Assembly (NCBI RefSeq): GCF_029784135.1
Contig: NC_073745.1
Location: forward strand, 107,797,716-107,861,715
Source of the DNA: Toxorhynchites rutilus septentrionalis
Lineage: Eukaryota; Arthropoda; Insecta; Diptera; Culicidae
Length of the DNA: 64,000 nt
Reading direction: 5' to 3'
The notes beneath the pieces were generated by a model. The model saw only the letters and a list, made by a program, of their open reading frames with translations, did no database searches and was not told where the DNA came from. A program made the translations under genes and the position numbers. Numbering within the stretch: the first letter of the stretch is position 1; every line of letters starts with the position of its first letter. Below, one piece after another: positions 22,666 through 33,160 of this stretch.

Positions 22666-24010
22666 TTTTTTGACGTAGAACTACGTCTTTCATTAAGGGT
22701 GCCAAATCAGAAAACAGGTCACGTTTTTATGAAATAAAGTTAACGTTAATAACTATTTTTGCGGCGAACGGATTTTGACAATTTACATACCAAACGAATC
22801 GAAAATTCCCTAAGATTTGTTTGATATTCTATATATCACAATCCCCTGGTGTCCAAATGGTAAAAACTCATGAAAACTATAAGCGTTTCCGTTTTCCCAT
22901 ACATTTGTTCTGCTGATTACTGTGCTTTCCCGAACAGAGCTGTCAATAACGAGCAACGAATGGGGAATCGTAAGATATAAAGTCTCCGTGAACAAAGGAA
23001 AGGAAGAAGAACGAAGAGGAATATTTGCCTAGGGTACAAGCAAACCATTTGTCATGACAATGTCATGCGAAAATGCGAAAACAGAATAGAAACTCAGAGA
23101 GGTTGGCGTCGACATCATGCCTCATACCGTATGAGCGCCAACCTCTCTCAGTTTCTATTCTGTTTTCGCATTTTCGCATGACATTGTCATGACAAATGGT
23201 TTGCTTGCTAGGGTATAAACAGTAGATCTCGCTGAGGCAAACTTTTAGTCTCGTTCTGTTTTCAAAGCAATGAATGTTCTTTCTTGTTTTGCGTCATCAC
23301 ATGCCTTCGTTTCGGGTTGAGCTGTGGACGCGACCAATTTATTCATTCGCTGATGTCTATGGCGTTGAAATCATTGCATCAAACTGACGCCATTACATTA
23401 AGGTTCTGAGCTACACAATTGTATGGGGAATATGTGATTTGGTTCCGCATTGGCGGTAATATCCTAGAAGCTTCAAGCCACCGATGTATGGCTCTGTATG
23501 AATGCTATGACGAGCACTTGTTTGGCGCTTGGTTTACGTTGTACGAATGATGGCTAGAGGTGCGATTCCACTGAGGGAATACTAAATAACATGTAGCATG
23601 ACATTTGATACTTGCAAGTATTGTCATTGTTATTTTTCCATGCGGTGCCAATGTAATATTGATGTAGTTATGAGATGTGGAATAATGGTGCTGTTACAAC
23701 AAGTATATAATCAACTGTAGCTGAGTCTATGTCAATTGCGAAACAAGCCACCGGAATAGCGTTCGAGGTAAATTTTCAATGCATTAACATGAAACAAATT
23801 GCGACATACGATCAGCTAGTCTATTGTTCTGCGACGGCAAGAATGAATCATCAATCAATTATCGTCAATTGATTCTACAATAAAAAAAAACATTTCAGGG
23901 CGATCAATTTTACAGCATTATAAAATAATATCCGAAGTTATGAACAAGCGACTTATATAAAATAACAGCGTAGTTCTACGTCAATAAGGCGGTCGTATCT
24001 TGGACACAAC
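22666..24010 (+). mobile_element. G family element, copy G3
   Basis: Left end TTTTTTGACGTAGAACTACG at 22666; right palindrome half GTAGTTCTACGTCAA at 23970-23983. The match to other right ends continues through GGCGG-CGT-TCTTGGACACAACC to about 24008. The body parallels G2 and G4 but is shorter. It is inserted in the tandem array of LTR element C and itself carries a hairpin MITE (23037-23207). No coding capacity. Confidence 0.8.
23037..23207. mobile_element. hAT-like hairpin MITE, 171 bp
   Basis: Nearly the whole element is one inverted repeat: about 72-base arms starting CAAGCAAACCATTTGTCATG, with a loop of about 27 bases containing CATCATGCCTCATACC. It is flanked by an 8-bp duplication, CTAGGGTA (23029-23036 and 23208-23215). 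G2 and G4 read GCCTAGAGTATA across the same point uninterrupted. An 8-bp duplication indicates a hAT transposase acting in trans. Confidence 0.9.
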
Positions 24011-24507
24011 CTCCAATATTTTTTTTTCTTCAACTTTTCTCAACTCAATCAATACCACATTGTTGGCCTTGGTCTTGCACCGGCTCAATAGTTCTCGTTT
24101 TTTTCCTTGGGCTTTTCCCGGCTCAAGCTTTTCCAATGTCCCATTTTTTTGTTTACATCGTTTGCCATGGTCTTTCACCGGCTCAACTTTTTTTTCATTG
24201 TTGGCAATGGTCTTTCACCGGCTCAACTTTTTTTTCATTGTTGATCATGGTCTTTCACCGGCTCAACTTTTTTGTTTACATTGTTGGCCATGGTCTTCCA
24301 CAGGCTCAACTTTAACATCGTTGGCCATGGTCTTTCACCGGCTCAACTTTTCATTTTAGTTAGCTTCTATCTCACTTCGCACAATGAAATCATAACAAAT
24401 GTATGTTCCTTACCTCGAACATCTCCGGTTTCCTCTCCCGCAATGTTCTCAATCATAAATACTTAAATAAACAAAACACAATTACTGATATCTGGAAGAA
24501 CCGCCAA

Positions 24508-24654
24508 TGTGATATCCTGCAATCTACAGTTCAACTCACTGACAATCCTTTTACCAAAACAAATCCTCTTTGACGTCCCCTATCCTATTCCCTCGTTTGC
24601 ACACTCCATGTAATATACGCGGAATTCGATGAATACTCTAATCAAGATGCCACG
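24508..24654 (-). repeat. 5' LTR of element C
   Basis: Pairs with 21790-21929. It carries a few extra bases (GACGTCC near 24574) and a CA-to-CG change at its outer end. Confidence 0.85.
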
Positions 24655-25437
24655 GTGAAGAGATAGGCGGGTTCATAAATGTCATCTCGATAGGAATTCT
24701 ATTAGGTTGCTGGCGACTACGTATAAACGACCAAAAGGATGACGGATTTTGACTCGCACTCTGCTGCAAACGTTCAATGTAGCTACGAAAAGCTACATAC
24801 TGGTGGTTTGTGTACTGTGTTTCTAAAGACTGCAAGTTGGTACGGTTTTCGGCAGTTCTAGCTTTAACATATCTCTTGCGTGCTTTACGAACAATGTTTC
24901 GGAGATGCTGTAACTCAGGTGTCCACCCGGATTGTCGGAAGCAATAATTTCGACATCTTCTACGCGGAAAACATCGCTCCAGAATGTTGTACAACTTCTC
25001 ATAAAATATACGTACCGTTTCATTCGTGTCCTTTCCACGGAATATATCAGCCCAATCGATGTCCATGATCGCGTTATTCAATTCATTTAAACTGTCGACA
25101 CTATTTGACTCACTATCGGACTGCAGATACGAATCGTTCAAGTCAATTCGTAGAACGAACGATTTTGAGAAGAGCAGCCGGAGGTCCAATTAGCTCGACA
25201 TCATTTGGTATATTCACGAAAGTCAAATCAAGCGTACGGCTATTCGAGTTGAGCAGACTGGTGACTTGATGTAACCCTGAAGCAACCACCGATTCAACGA
25301 GAGCGATTTCCTTTTCAGTAGATGTGTTGGACGGAAGTAAACTATTAATGTCCTCGTCGTAAGACAAGGAATTTGTTGGTTGGTCTGGTGTTGCAATAAG
25401 TTCGAGAAAATTGCACCAGGATTCTTAGGAGTACTCA

Positions 25438-28400
25438 CTTTTAATTACACCAATGGTAGTGATTATAGCAGCTTCCTTTTTGGTATTAGTGAATTAGCAA
25501 CGATATCATCTGTAAGCAAGCATTTTCAACCATATTTTGTATGTCAAACTTAGATATTCTAGGGGGTATCTTTGTTAGATACACTCAAACGTTATCATTA
25601 GACCTCGCTGTTAATAATCGGATGAAATACTTACGAATTGTCCAGTTCCGTGAAAAAATATGTTGTCCGATCTGTTTGATTCGAAGCATAATCGTCACGG
25701 ATGCACTTGGGATGGTGGTGCGAGTTTGTGTGGAATTGGGGAAAGCACAACTGGAGATAATTCGCTGAAATTCTTTTGGATTTCCTGCTTCAATCCAGCG
25801 GTGATTCTGATTAACGCTATATGTTAGTGCTAAAAAGAATGAATTGCATACAGTTAATATATGATTTCAGGTTTTTTTTCTATTCATGCTATCCAAAAAT
25901 TGGGTTACATTGTATAGACCACCAGACTATTTCGCCCATCATTTCCCCGAATACAACCTGTCAAAAATCTTGGTGACGAAACTGTTCATATACTCACACG
26001 TCGGTACACTAGTTAGTGCCTATCAATCCCAAATACCGCAAGTCATTGTCACATAAAAATGAATACCCGGTGCGTTTCGGTTTCGTCACCACAGCGAATG
26101 ACACAAATAATCAGTTTTTCTCTCCACTTATCAAACGAAACAAATGACCACGAGGCTCGTAATCACGATCCATTTACACAGTGGTCCCACACCTTGTGCG
26201 TCTCCTCTATAACTTTGGGTTATTTTTCTCCTCCACGTCCCACATCCATTTGGCGGATTGCCAACAGGCGTGCATGTGTTTGCTTAATATTACAGCGCGC
26301 GCAAGCATGACGGCAAAAAGATGGGGCTAATTTCGACCATTTTCAGTAACACATTTGTGACATTCGCTGTCAGAGAGCAAACATTAAAAAAGGGAACACA
26401 AAGCAACAACACTGCGGAGAAGAAAATCCGTTCCACTTCACTTGGGATTGCTTTTTTTTTGGCGGGGGCTTGGTCCCATCCGCTGCGGAAAACAACTACC
26501 GCGCCGCTATGTGCCGGTTTGGTGCTGGTGGATAAAGTCCGGAGGAAAACACCCGCAAAAAAAACCTTAGTAGCCGTAATTAGATTACGCGAATAAAGTG
26601 ATTATATACTTGTCGGTTCTGGTAAAAGCCGAAACGGGAGTGATTCTTGGTTTTCGGTGGAGTGCGAGAAAAAAAGGTGCAGTGATATTCTATGGGGAAC
26701 ACAAAAAAGTTTTTTGTGTTTAAGAATAAATTGGCAATTTATTTGCAAACAAACCGATTTGAAATGTTTGGGATAAAGTTGCAGTATCCGGCTGAATTTG
26801 CAGCTCACGAGGCCTCGAGTTGTACATTCTTGAAAAATTAGTATTCAATAGCGCTTTAATCCGACAATTTGATGACATTCGATTATTGTACATCACATGC
26901 CCTCTATAGTAATTGATTCGCTGCATGACACTCACATTTAAAGGTCTTCGATTGTCCAGAAGACGTTCGGCTGGTATAAAGTTTGTTTATGTTTATGTTA
27001 TGAACTCGTTGCAAAGTTACTCGTAATACTCGTTTATGTAATCTTAGCTTCGAAATCAACTTCGTCGTGTTTCTAGCTTCAAACTTATGTTTCGAGTATC
27101 ATAAGCAAACCTAGAGACAATAGTCTAGTTTCCCCATTCGAAATAGAGATAATGACTACAGATTTCAGATCAACGACTCGTATTCCAAATACCTGATTTT
27201 TCTTGATTATAGATTTCACATGCCAGCACCCTGCGAAGAAGTCTTTAATTTCAATGAGGAATCCAGAAGAGAAGAAGCTTCTGTTTACTCAATCGCATAG
27301 GGAAAAGTGGTCCCAAACAGACAGAAGATTTCGTTCGACAATTAAAGCAATTTAAGCACTAAATACAATAAAATAAATATCATACTTTGGAAAAAAGGGA
27401 GCCGGAAAAATGTCACCAATGATACAATGCGTCAGATTTCATGACGTCTGGCGGAGAGCACTTGTGCATTTGGTAAGTGGATAAGTCCTCTTCTCACCGA
27501 GAACCAATTACCACTCAATTAGTAAAAAAAAAAGTAGCAACAGAAACAGTAGCAATATCAATCATATCAACAACTTCAGCAACATCAACAGTAGCCATGG
27601 CAGCAGCAGAAGCGAAAGTGTGCTTAACTCTTTGTGGTCGTGTGGTCTTTTTTACCGTTCTGGTCGTTTGTCTGCTCTCAGCCACCACAGCAAGATTGTA
27701 TTTTATTGTATTATTTTACTTTTTTTTTACTTTTTACTTTCTATACTTTTCCTAAACGTCTGTCTAGATGTCTAATGAACCTATTCACGAATCAGTAAGG
27801 TGCTCCTATCAGTAATAGATAACGGTACTCAGTGTCAAACAAAGTAGTCACCCACACAAGACAACGCACGGTGCGTTGAATGCATAGGAATGTGGGACAA
27901 AAATCATAATATCAGAGTTTAGCCATTGTAACACTTTGGTGTGATGGAAAAGATTGTTCATAAGTATCAGAACTACTGGTTGCATAAATGTCTCATGTTA
28001 TTTTAAAAATCACAAGTGACTCAAGCGACAAAATCTTTTGTATATAAAAACATCACATTAAAATACATTGTTATGTTGATATATATATACAGGGTGGAGC
28101 ATAAATCACGCAACGCCCTCTAAAGAAAAGAAAAATGATCGAGCCTGTTGGTTCCTAAGCGGTTCAGTTGTTGACTTTGTGTCTTTTTTTATTCGAGAAT
28201 AAAGATTTTGAATCGTGAGACATTTTTTATACGAAATTTTTTTTATGCAAATCGGTTGCTTGACAAAAAAAACATAAAAAAAATGTTTGTTTTTCAAAAT
28301 CTTGCATGCACCACTGGTTTTTCAAGGAAAAATAATTACGACCAGTTCGACACACATATCGAAAATTAATATGACCGCAAAGGGTTAATTTCCCGCGAAA

Positions 28401-28590
28401 ACGTGAAATCAAGGACAACCCACGTGTTTTTATGTCTCTTTTCTACCGTTCCATGAAATAGTAAACGATCAGTTCTTTTCAAAACTAGTTTTCAAAAAAG
28501 TTTCCGCTCTTGACTTTTGAGAGCAAGTGCCCAGAGGCACGTTTCCCTTAGTTTTGTTTATTGTAAATGCGGAGTTGGAGTTGATAGAAC
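25438..28590. other. Host-like region, mostly non-coding
   Basis: Little repeat homology within the window. 26280-26600 is GC-richer. No domain is recognised except the candidate exon at 27597. A TATA-like GGTATAAAG occurs at about 26974, with no evidence of use. Confidence 0.35.
27597..27755 (+). CDS. Candidate secretory signal-peptide exon
   Basis: ATG 27597 in a fair context (AGCCATGGCA) opens MAAAEAKVCLTLCGRVVFFT, then VLVVCLLSATTA and RL. This has the layout of a signal peptide: short N-region, 17-residue hydrophobic core, small residues at a possible cleavage site after TTA. The frame then runs into low-complexity Phe/Tyr/Leu codons and stops at 27755. The useful part may end about 27697 and continue in another exon, but no strong splice donor is visible (only a weak GTATTT). 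Upstream CA-rich sequence is compatible with a 5' UTR. Unrecognised protein; could be chance. Confidence 0.25.
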   Translation: MAAAEAKVCLTLCGRVVFFTVLVVCLLSATTARLYFIVLFYFFFTFYFLYFS

Positions 28591-28595
28591 AAATA

Positions 28596-30075
28596 CACTC
28601 GACAAAAAAAATAGAGGAACAGAGAGCGAAGCCGAATATTTTAAGTGATTTTTGACATGCTGTAACCTCATGAAATATCGATGTAATGTCGATGGGATGT
28701 ACATCATTTTGAAGCGACAACTTTCAGGTATAAGAATATTTTACGTACATATTTTTATCTTGGTTTGTGTAGGTGCAGTAGGCAACAATATAGGGAAGAA
28801 ATGAAAAATCTATTTTTCTTTGTTATTTCAAGAATATTCTGGACAAATGCATTTTTTTGCTAACCAACTCAACAGCAAGCCCAATTAACCTTATCAACCA
28901 GCTTTTATTTGGTCTCAAGAACGTTCCTGTAGGACCTTCCCACACAGAGATATTTCAGTTTGAATGAAAAATTACCCCTTCGTCTTTGATGATGAATAAT
29001 TCAATAAATGCATATGAATATGAGTGAGTATTATCACTCCTTACAATATTGGCGATAAATTCACAATAGATGTACGAATAGATTTAAGAATTGAGTGTGT
29101 GTGATTATCAACATTGTAATAATTTCCTTATACCCCATCCTTTTCCTGAGAAAAATATGTCACCCTTCTAATCTCGAGTCCACCGCGAGTAATCGGTTTC
29201 CCACATTACTAACCATAGATTTAAGAAAATTGTTCATATATATAGTTTTAAAAATATATTTAAGATTTCGGCTCCTTTAAACTTATGTAACTGAGCCTGT
29301 AAAAATAAACGAATTTATAAAAAAAAATAAAAAAATTGGCGATATGGCGCATGAAAGCGAATGTTACGAATCGTTCATTCTGAGAGTCGCGTATGATTTT
29401 ATACTTCTGGTGCGATTTGCGATTAAATGTTCCTCTAATTTTCTCCAAACTTTGACAAATCGGCTAGAAAAAAACGACTGAACGTATCAAAATGAAACGT
29501 ACACAGATGTTTAGGAAATACACTAGGAAAAAATTTGCCTGCAAACATTGGAAATTACTGCGATATTTGCAGAACTACAGTAAATTTTGTTTTTCGTCAA
29601 AGTAACAAATTATCCTTGTGCAGAATTCATTGAAGTTTCCAAAACTGCCTTTCGAATTGCGGTGCGATGGTTGTTTATTGAATTATTCATCATCAAAGAA
29701 GAAAGGGTAATTTTGTCATTCAAACTGATGTATCTCTGTGTGCGAAGGTCCTACAGGAACATTCTTGGAACCAAATAAAAGCTGGTTGATAAGGTTAATT
29801 GGATTTGCGGTTAAGTTGGTTAGCAAAAAAAAATTAGTCCAGAATACGTTTGAGAAAACAAAGAAAAATAGATTTTTCATTTCTTGTTGCCTACTATACC
29901 TACACTCACCAAATTGAAAACATTTACGTAAAATATTCTAATATCTAAGAGTTGTAGCTTCAAAATGATGTACATTCCATTGATATGCGTTGATTTTTCA
30001 TAAAGTTACAGCATGTCAAAAATCACTTAAAATTTCCGACTTCGCACTCTGTTCTCCTAATTCTTTTGTCGAGTG
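28596..30075. mobile_element. Foldback element F, copy 1 (one arm shortened)
   Basis: Ends CACTCGACAAAAAAAATAGA and its complement (...TTTTGTCGAGTG), each bordered by TA. The left arm (about 28596-29002) pairs with the right end; the right arm runs about 29345-30075. By comparison with copy 2 at 59.3 kb, the inner half of the left arm is deleted. No transposase. TA borders suggest a Tc1/mariner-type transposase acting in trans. Confidence 0.82.
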
Positions 30076-30104
30076 TATTATACAAGTCATACTCGATTAT
30101 ATAT

Positions 30105-30359
30105 GAGGGGCTCAGAATGCAAGGAGTGTAAGTGACTTGATCGAATTCTCTTCATCAACTTTTTATTCAGTCAATAACTCAACAGCAAAAACGTTCCAAT
30201 TTAAGTTTGCTATACAATCCGATAGATGAGGTTCTGACCTATCTTCCACATTTTCAAATACAGCTGGGAATGTATTTGCAGCTAAGTTATGACCAAAAGA
30301 GAGAGTCGATATAAAGAAATCGATCAAATCACTTACACCCCTTTCATTCTAAGCCCCTC
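30105..30359. mobile_element. 255-bp MITE with GAGGGGCT ends
   Basis: Inverted ends of about 38 bases: GAGGGGCTCAGAATGCAAGG-AGTGTAAGTGACTTGATC and its near complement. Flanked by ATAT on both sides. No ORF. Confidence 0.75.
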
Positions 30360-30441
30360 ATATGTGATTGGATTATAAATATACAATTTTAGACTCGATT
30401 ATATACAGTTCGAAAAAAAATTGTTTTTTTATATTTCAAAT

Positions 30442-31393
30442 GGTCGGTGTTAAGTCAGACCGGACCATGTGACATTTTTATCATTTCGAGAAAAACGAAC
30501 TTGAAGTTCAGTGCTCTGCAATTTTCAGAGCATTTCTTTTTTCGTTCAATATTGTTCTCAGAAATGTTAGCTACTCTCTGGCAATACTTTGACGTATGAT
30601 AATTGTAAAAAACATCAAGTATCATGCCAAAAAAGGCACTTATTTGGCAGCCTGTACGTACATGGTCCTCTCTGACCGAAACAAATGAAGCATTTTTTAA
30701 GATTTGGTTCACTATGACTGAACAATTTCGAAATATTTCTCAATCAATTAACAGTTGTGAGTCAAAGTGTGCCATTCTTGCATGAAATTTAGAGCGAGAA
30801 AGGTTGTGAATTTGGAACTGCATAAACATTTGTTTGCGTTCAACATAATAGGTCCATGAATATGAATGAATATGGAATGAATATGATTGCACGGCAAACA
30901 TGTTAAAGCATAAATTTCCCATTCTCAATCAGACACTATTCTACAATAGAATCGTAAAATTGTATTCATTGTCATCGCTAGTTTTTTTTTATTTTTTAAT
31001 ATACTCAGAATGTGAACATTTTACACTAACGGGTTCAAGCACATTTCAGCAAGGTATCTATTAGCTTCAAGAAAAAGTTTTATTGGTTTGAATTCGGCAC
31101 TTGAAAATTGTTTAAATTCAATATACAAATGATTGTCACATGGTCCACTATGTCTGCATATGATATAGAGCCATTTCGCCATGGTAAATGGTACATGGTC
31201 CGCTCTGACTGCACACTATAAGGGTTTTTTGTTGATTAATCATAAAAAAATTCGATCAATTATTCCGGCTGTATGCGTGATTTTTCAAATCTTATCAACG
31301 TGGTATGTAGCTTATATAATGACTAACCAAATATAATCAAGAACTCGAAATTTTCAATTTTGCGACATGGTCCTCTCTGACTTAACACCGACC
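30442..31393. mobile_element. 952-bp non-autonomous transposon
   Basis: Inverted ends GGTCGGTGTTAAGTCAGA-CCGGACCATGT and GGTCGGTGTTAAGTCAGA-GAGGACCATGT. A possible AAAT duplication lies on both sides. The end motif ACATGGTCCNCTCTGAC recurs inside at about 30659, 31140 and 31191, probably subterminal binding sites. Short frames within are not recognisable. Confidence 0.75.
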
Positions 31394-31714
31394 AAATATG
31401 ACTTATTTCAAGAGAAAATTAAATGGGTTAACGTTAAAGTGAAAGTTAATTGACTATTACGAGTACAGTGAAGTAAAAATCGTGATTTTAGTAGATTTTA
31501 GGAACCAGGAACTGGAACTGTTGAAAAAAAGTGAATGATCATATGTGGCCTAATATATGCCAATTGGAAAAAGACATAGTTGCGAGAGCTGTTGTTGTCA
31601 TAACATCATCATAACATCAAAAGAATAACGCTTGCGATGCATGCTCGTTGTTTCAAAAATGTCGATGTACTCTAAAAGAATGTTTGTACTGATTAGCCAT
31701 CGAATTGATTGCAA

Positions 31715-31765
31715 TAATTTCATAGTTCTACGTCAACAAAGCGGACACAACTCCATACAACCGAA
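31715..31765 (+). repeat. G family right-end fragment
   Basis: ATAGTTCTACGTCAACAAAG-CGGACACAACTCC matches the right termini of G3 and G4. No body is attached. 31394-31714 and 31766-32045 show nothing recognisable. Confidence 0.6.
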
Positions 31766-32045
31766 GAGTTAAGATAATTCATTCAGATAAAAATCAGCGA
31801 TTTCAGATCAAGGATTAAAACTAAGGGGGTCTTCGTAGCCACATTAGTTGCGCGTTTGCTTAGTAAGCGGTCGATCGTGAATTCCAAACTTAGGGCCCTC
31901 AATTGACCATCTTTGTGGCTGAGGTTGTAACTGGTCATTTTGGGTAGTAAGACGAGATGGTTAAGTCCTCAGAACGAAAGTTTCAGTAATCTGACCCATT
32001 CGCTCATGTAAGGGATTACAGAAGCTTGAAATGGAACACATGATA

Positions 32046-33160
32046 GTACAGGTCGGACTCGATTATCCGGGATTCGATTATCCGGAGTATTTTATTTTTG
32101 ATTTTCGAATAATTTTTGAATAATTTGTATAATAATTCCATATTGAATAGCTAATATGGGTATCAAATGAAAGGGCTTGACTAGTAGAATGCAGTTATTT
32201 ATGAAAAATGCAAATCCAAGATGGCGGCCATTACAAAATGGCGGATTATATATTTTCTCAGAAGCCCATCAATATGGGTATCAAATGAAAGGGCTTGACT
32301 AGTAGAATACAGTTGTTTATGAAAAATGCAAATTCAAAAAGGCCGCCACCACAAGATGGCGCCATATGTATTTTTTTCACAACCCCATCAATATGGGTAT
32401 CAAATGAAAGGGCTTGGCTAGTAGAATACAGTTATTTATGAGAAATGCAAATCTAAGATGGCAGGCCACTACAAAATGACGAATTATATATTTTCTCAGA
32501 ACCCCATCAATATGGGTATCAACTGAAAGAGCTTGACTAGTAGAGCACAGTTTTTTTATGAAAAATGTAAATCCAAACAACACCACAAGATATATGTATA
32601 CCACAAGATAGCGCCATATATATTTTTTTTCAAAACCTCATCAATATGGGTATTAAAAGAAAGTTCTCGACTACTAGAACATAGCAGATAATGAAAAATC
32701 CAATTCCAAGATAACCGCAGTCCCCAAACAACTAATTACTTTTTAAATGGTTTCATTCACTTTGACCTGTTTCTATGTATGTCTGAATGTTTGTAGGGTT
32801 GTCTCACATTAATAGAAAATTGACCCCGTTCCTGTTGAATGATTGATCTGAAATTTGGAACATACATTTAATTCTACTGTCATCATAAAACTGCGTATTC
32901 CATGATCTTGAAAAATTCAATTTGGCCGCCGCTAAAAAATGGCTGAATGACTTGATTTGGAGAATACATTACACTATAAACAACATAAATTCGAAAAGGT
33001 CGCCGGTACAAAATGGTCGACTATGTATTTTGTGCGATCCCCTCAATATTGGTATCAAATGGAATGATTTGACTAATAGAATACAGTACAGGGCAGACTC
33101 GATTATATACAGTTTTTGATTTCTTTTCACTGTATATAATCGAATCCTGTATTGTCAACA
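32046..33160. mobile_element. Element with TCGATTATCCGG/TATACAG ends (pogo-like?)
   Basis: Left end TACAGGTCGGACTCGATTAT-CCGGGATTCGATTATCCGG at about 32046-32084. At 33084-33156 a short hairpin, ACAGGGCAGACTCGATTATA-TACAGT against CACTGTATATAATCGAATCC, has related sequence. Between them lies the 119-bp minisatellite. The CAG-plus-TCGATTAT style recalls pogo/Tigger termini, but no transposase is present, so the assignment is tentative. Confidence 0.45.
32145..32680. repeat. 119-bp minisatellite with alternating A/B units
   Basis: AATATGGGTATCAAATGAAA starts units at 32153, 32271, 32390, 32509 and, diverged, 32643 (spacing 118-134). Units alternate between AAGATGGCGGCCATTACAAA-type and GCCGCCACCACAAGATGGCG-type second halves, a higher-order period of about 240. 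A stray diverged unit lies near 33046. Confidence 0.85.

Larger units (their letters stand above)
22600..24355 (+). repeat. Tandem array inside element C (split by G3)
   Basis: A unit of about 35-45 bases, GTTGGCCATGGTCTTTCACC-GGCTCAAC plus a T run, is repeated about eight times in 24060-24350. Related units lie at 22610-22665, left of the inserted G element. The array belongs to the LTR element's internal region. One shadow frame crosses it but codes nothing recognisable. Confidence 0.75.
21790..24654 (-). mobile_element. LTR retrotransposon C, decayed, nested in LINE A
   Basis: Two direct repeats, 21790-21929 (140 bp) and 24508-24654 (147 bp), begin TGTTATATCC or TGTGATATCC and end GATGCCACA or GATGCCACG. 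They are flanked by a 5-bp duplication, GTGAA (21785-21789 and 24655-24659). On the minus strand a purine tract (GTGCGGGGGAGGA, plus 21930-21942) sits directly before the 3' LTR, as a polypurine tract should. LINE A coding sequence is continuous on either side. The internal 2.6 kb has no recognisable gag or pol and is itself interrupted by a G element (22666-24010). LTR divergence of several percent plus an indel implies an old insertion. Confidence 0.85.
17325..25437 (-). mobile_element. LINE A: 5'-truncated Jockey/CR1-like retrotransposon
   Basis: Non-LTR retrotransposon on the minus strand, read in pieces: endonuclease C-terminus (25437-25143, TLDLTFVN), linker (25189-24655), RT N-terminal half (21789-21004), RT C-terminal half (18265-17960) and thumb/C-terminus (17960-17408). 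RT motifs include NYRGVSILCSLSKVFEHLVH, HGFVEKRSAT, SGVPQGSVLGPL and LFINDLC. The catalytic YADD box is YAAD (18190-18201), and frames are shifted several times. The reading reaches a TAA at 17408-17410, then 3' UTR and a 9-base A tract at 17325-17333. It is split by LINE B (about 18266-21003) and LTR element C (21790-24654). Dead copy. Confidence 0.88.
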
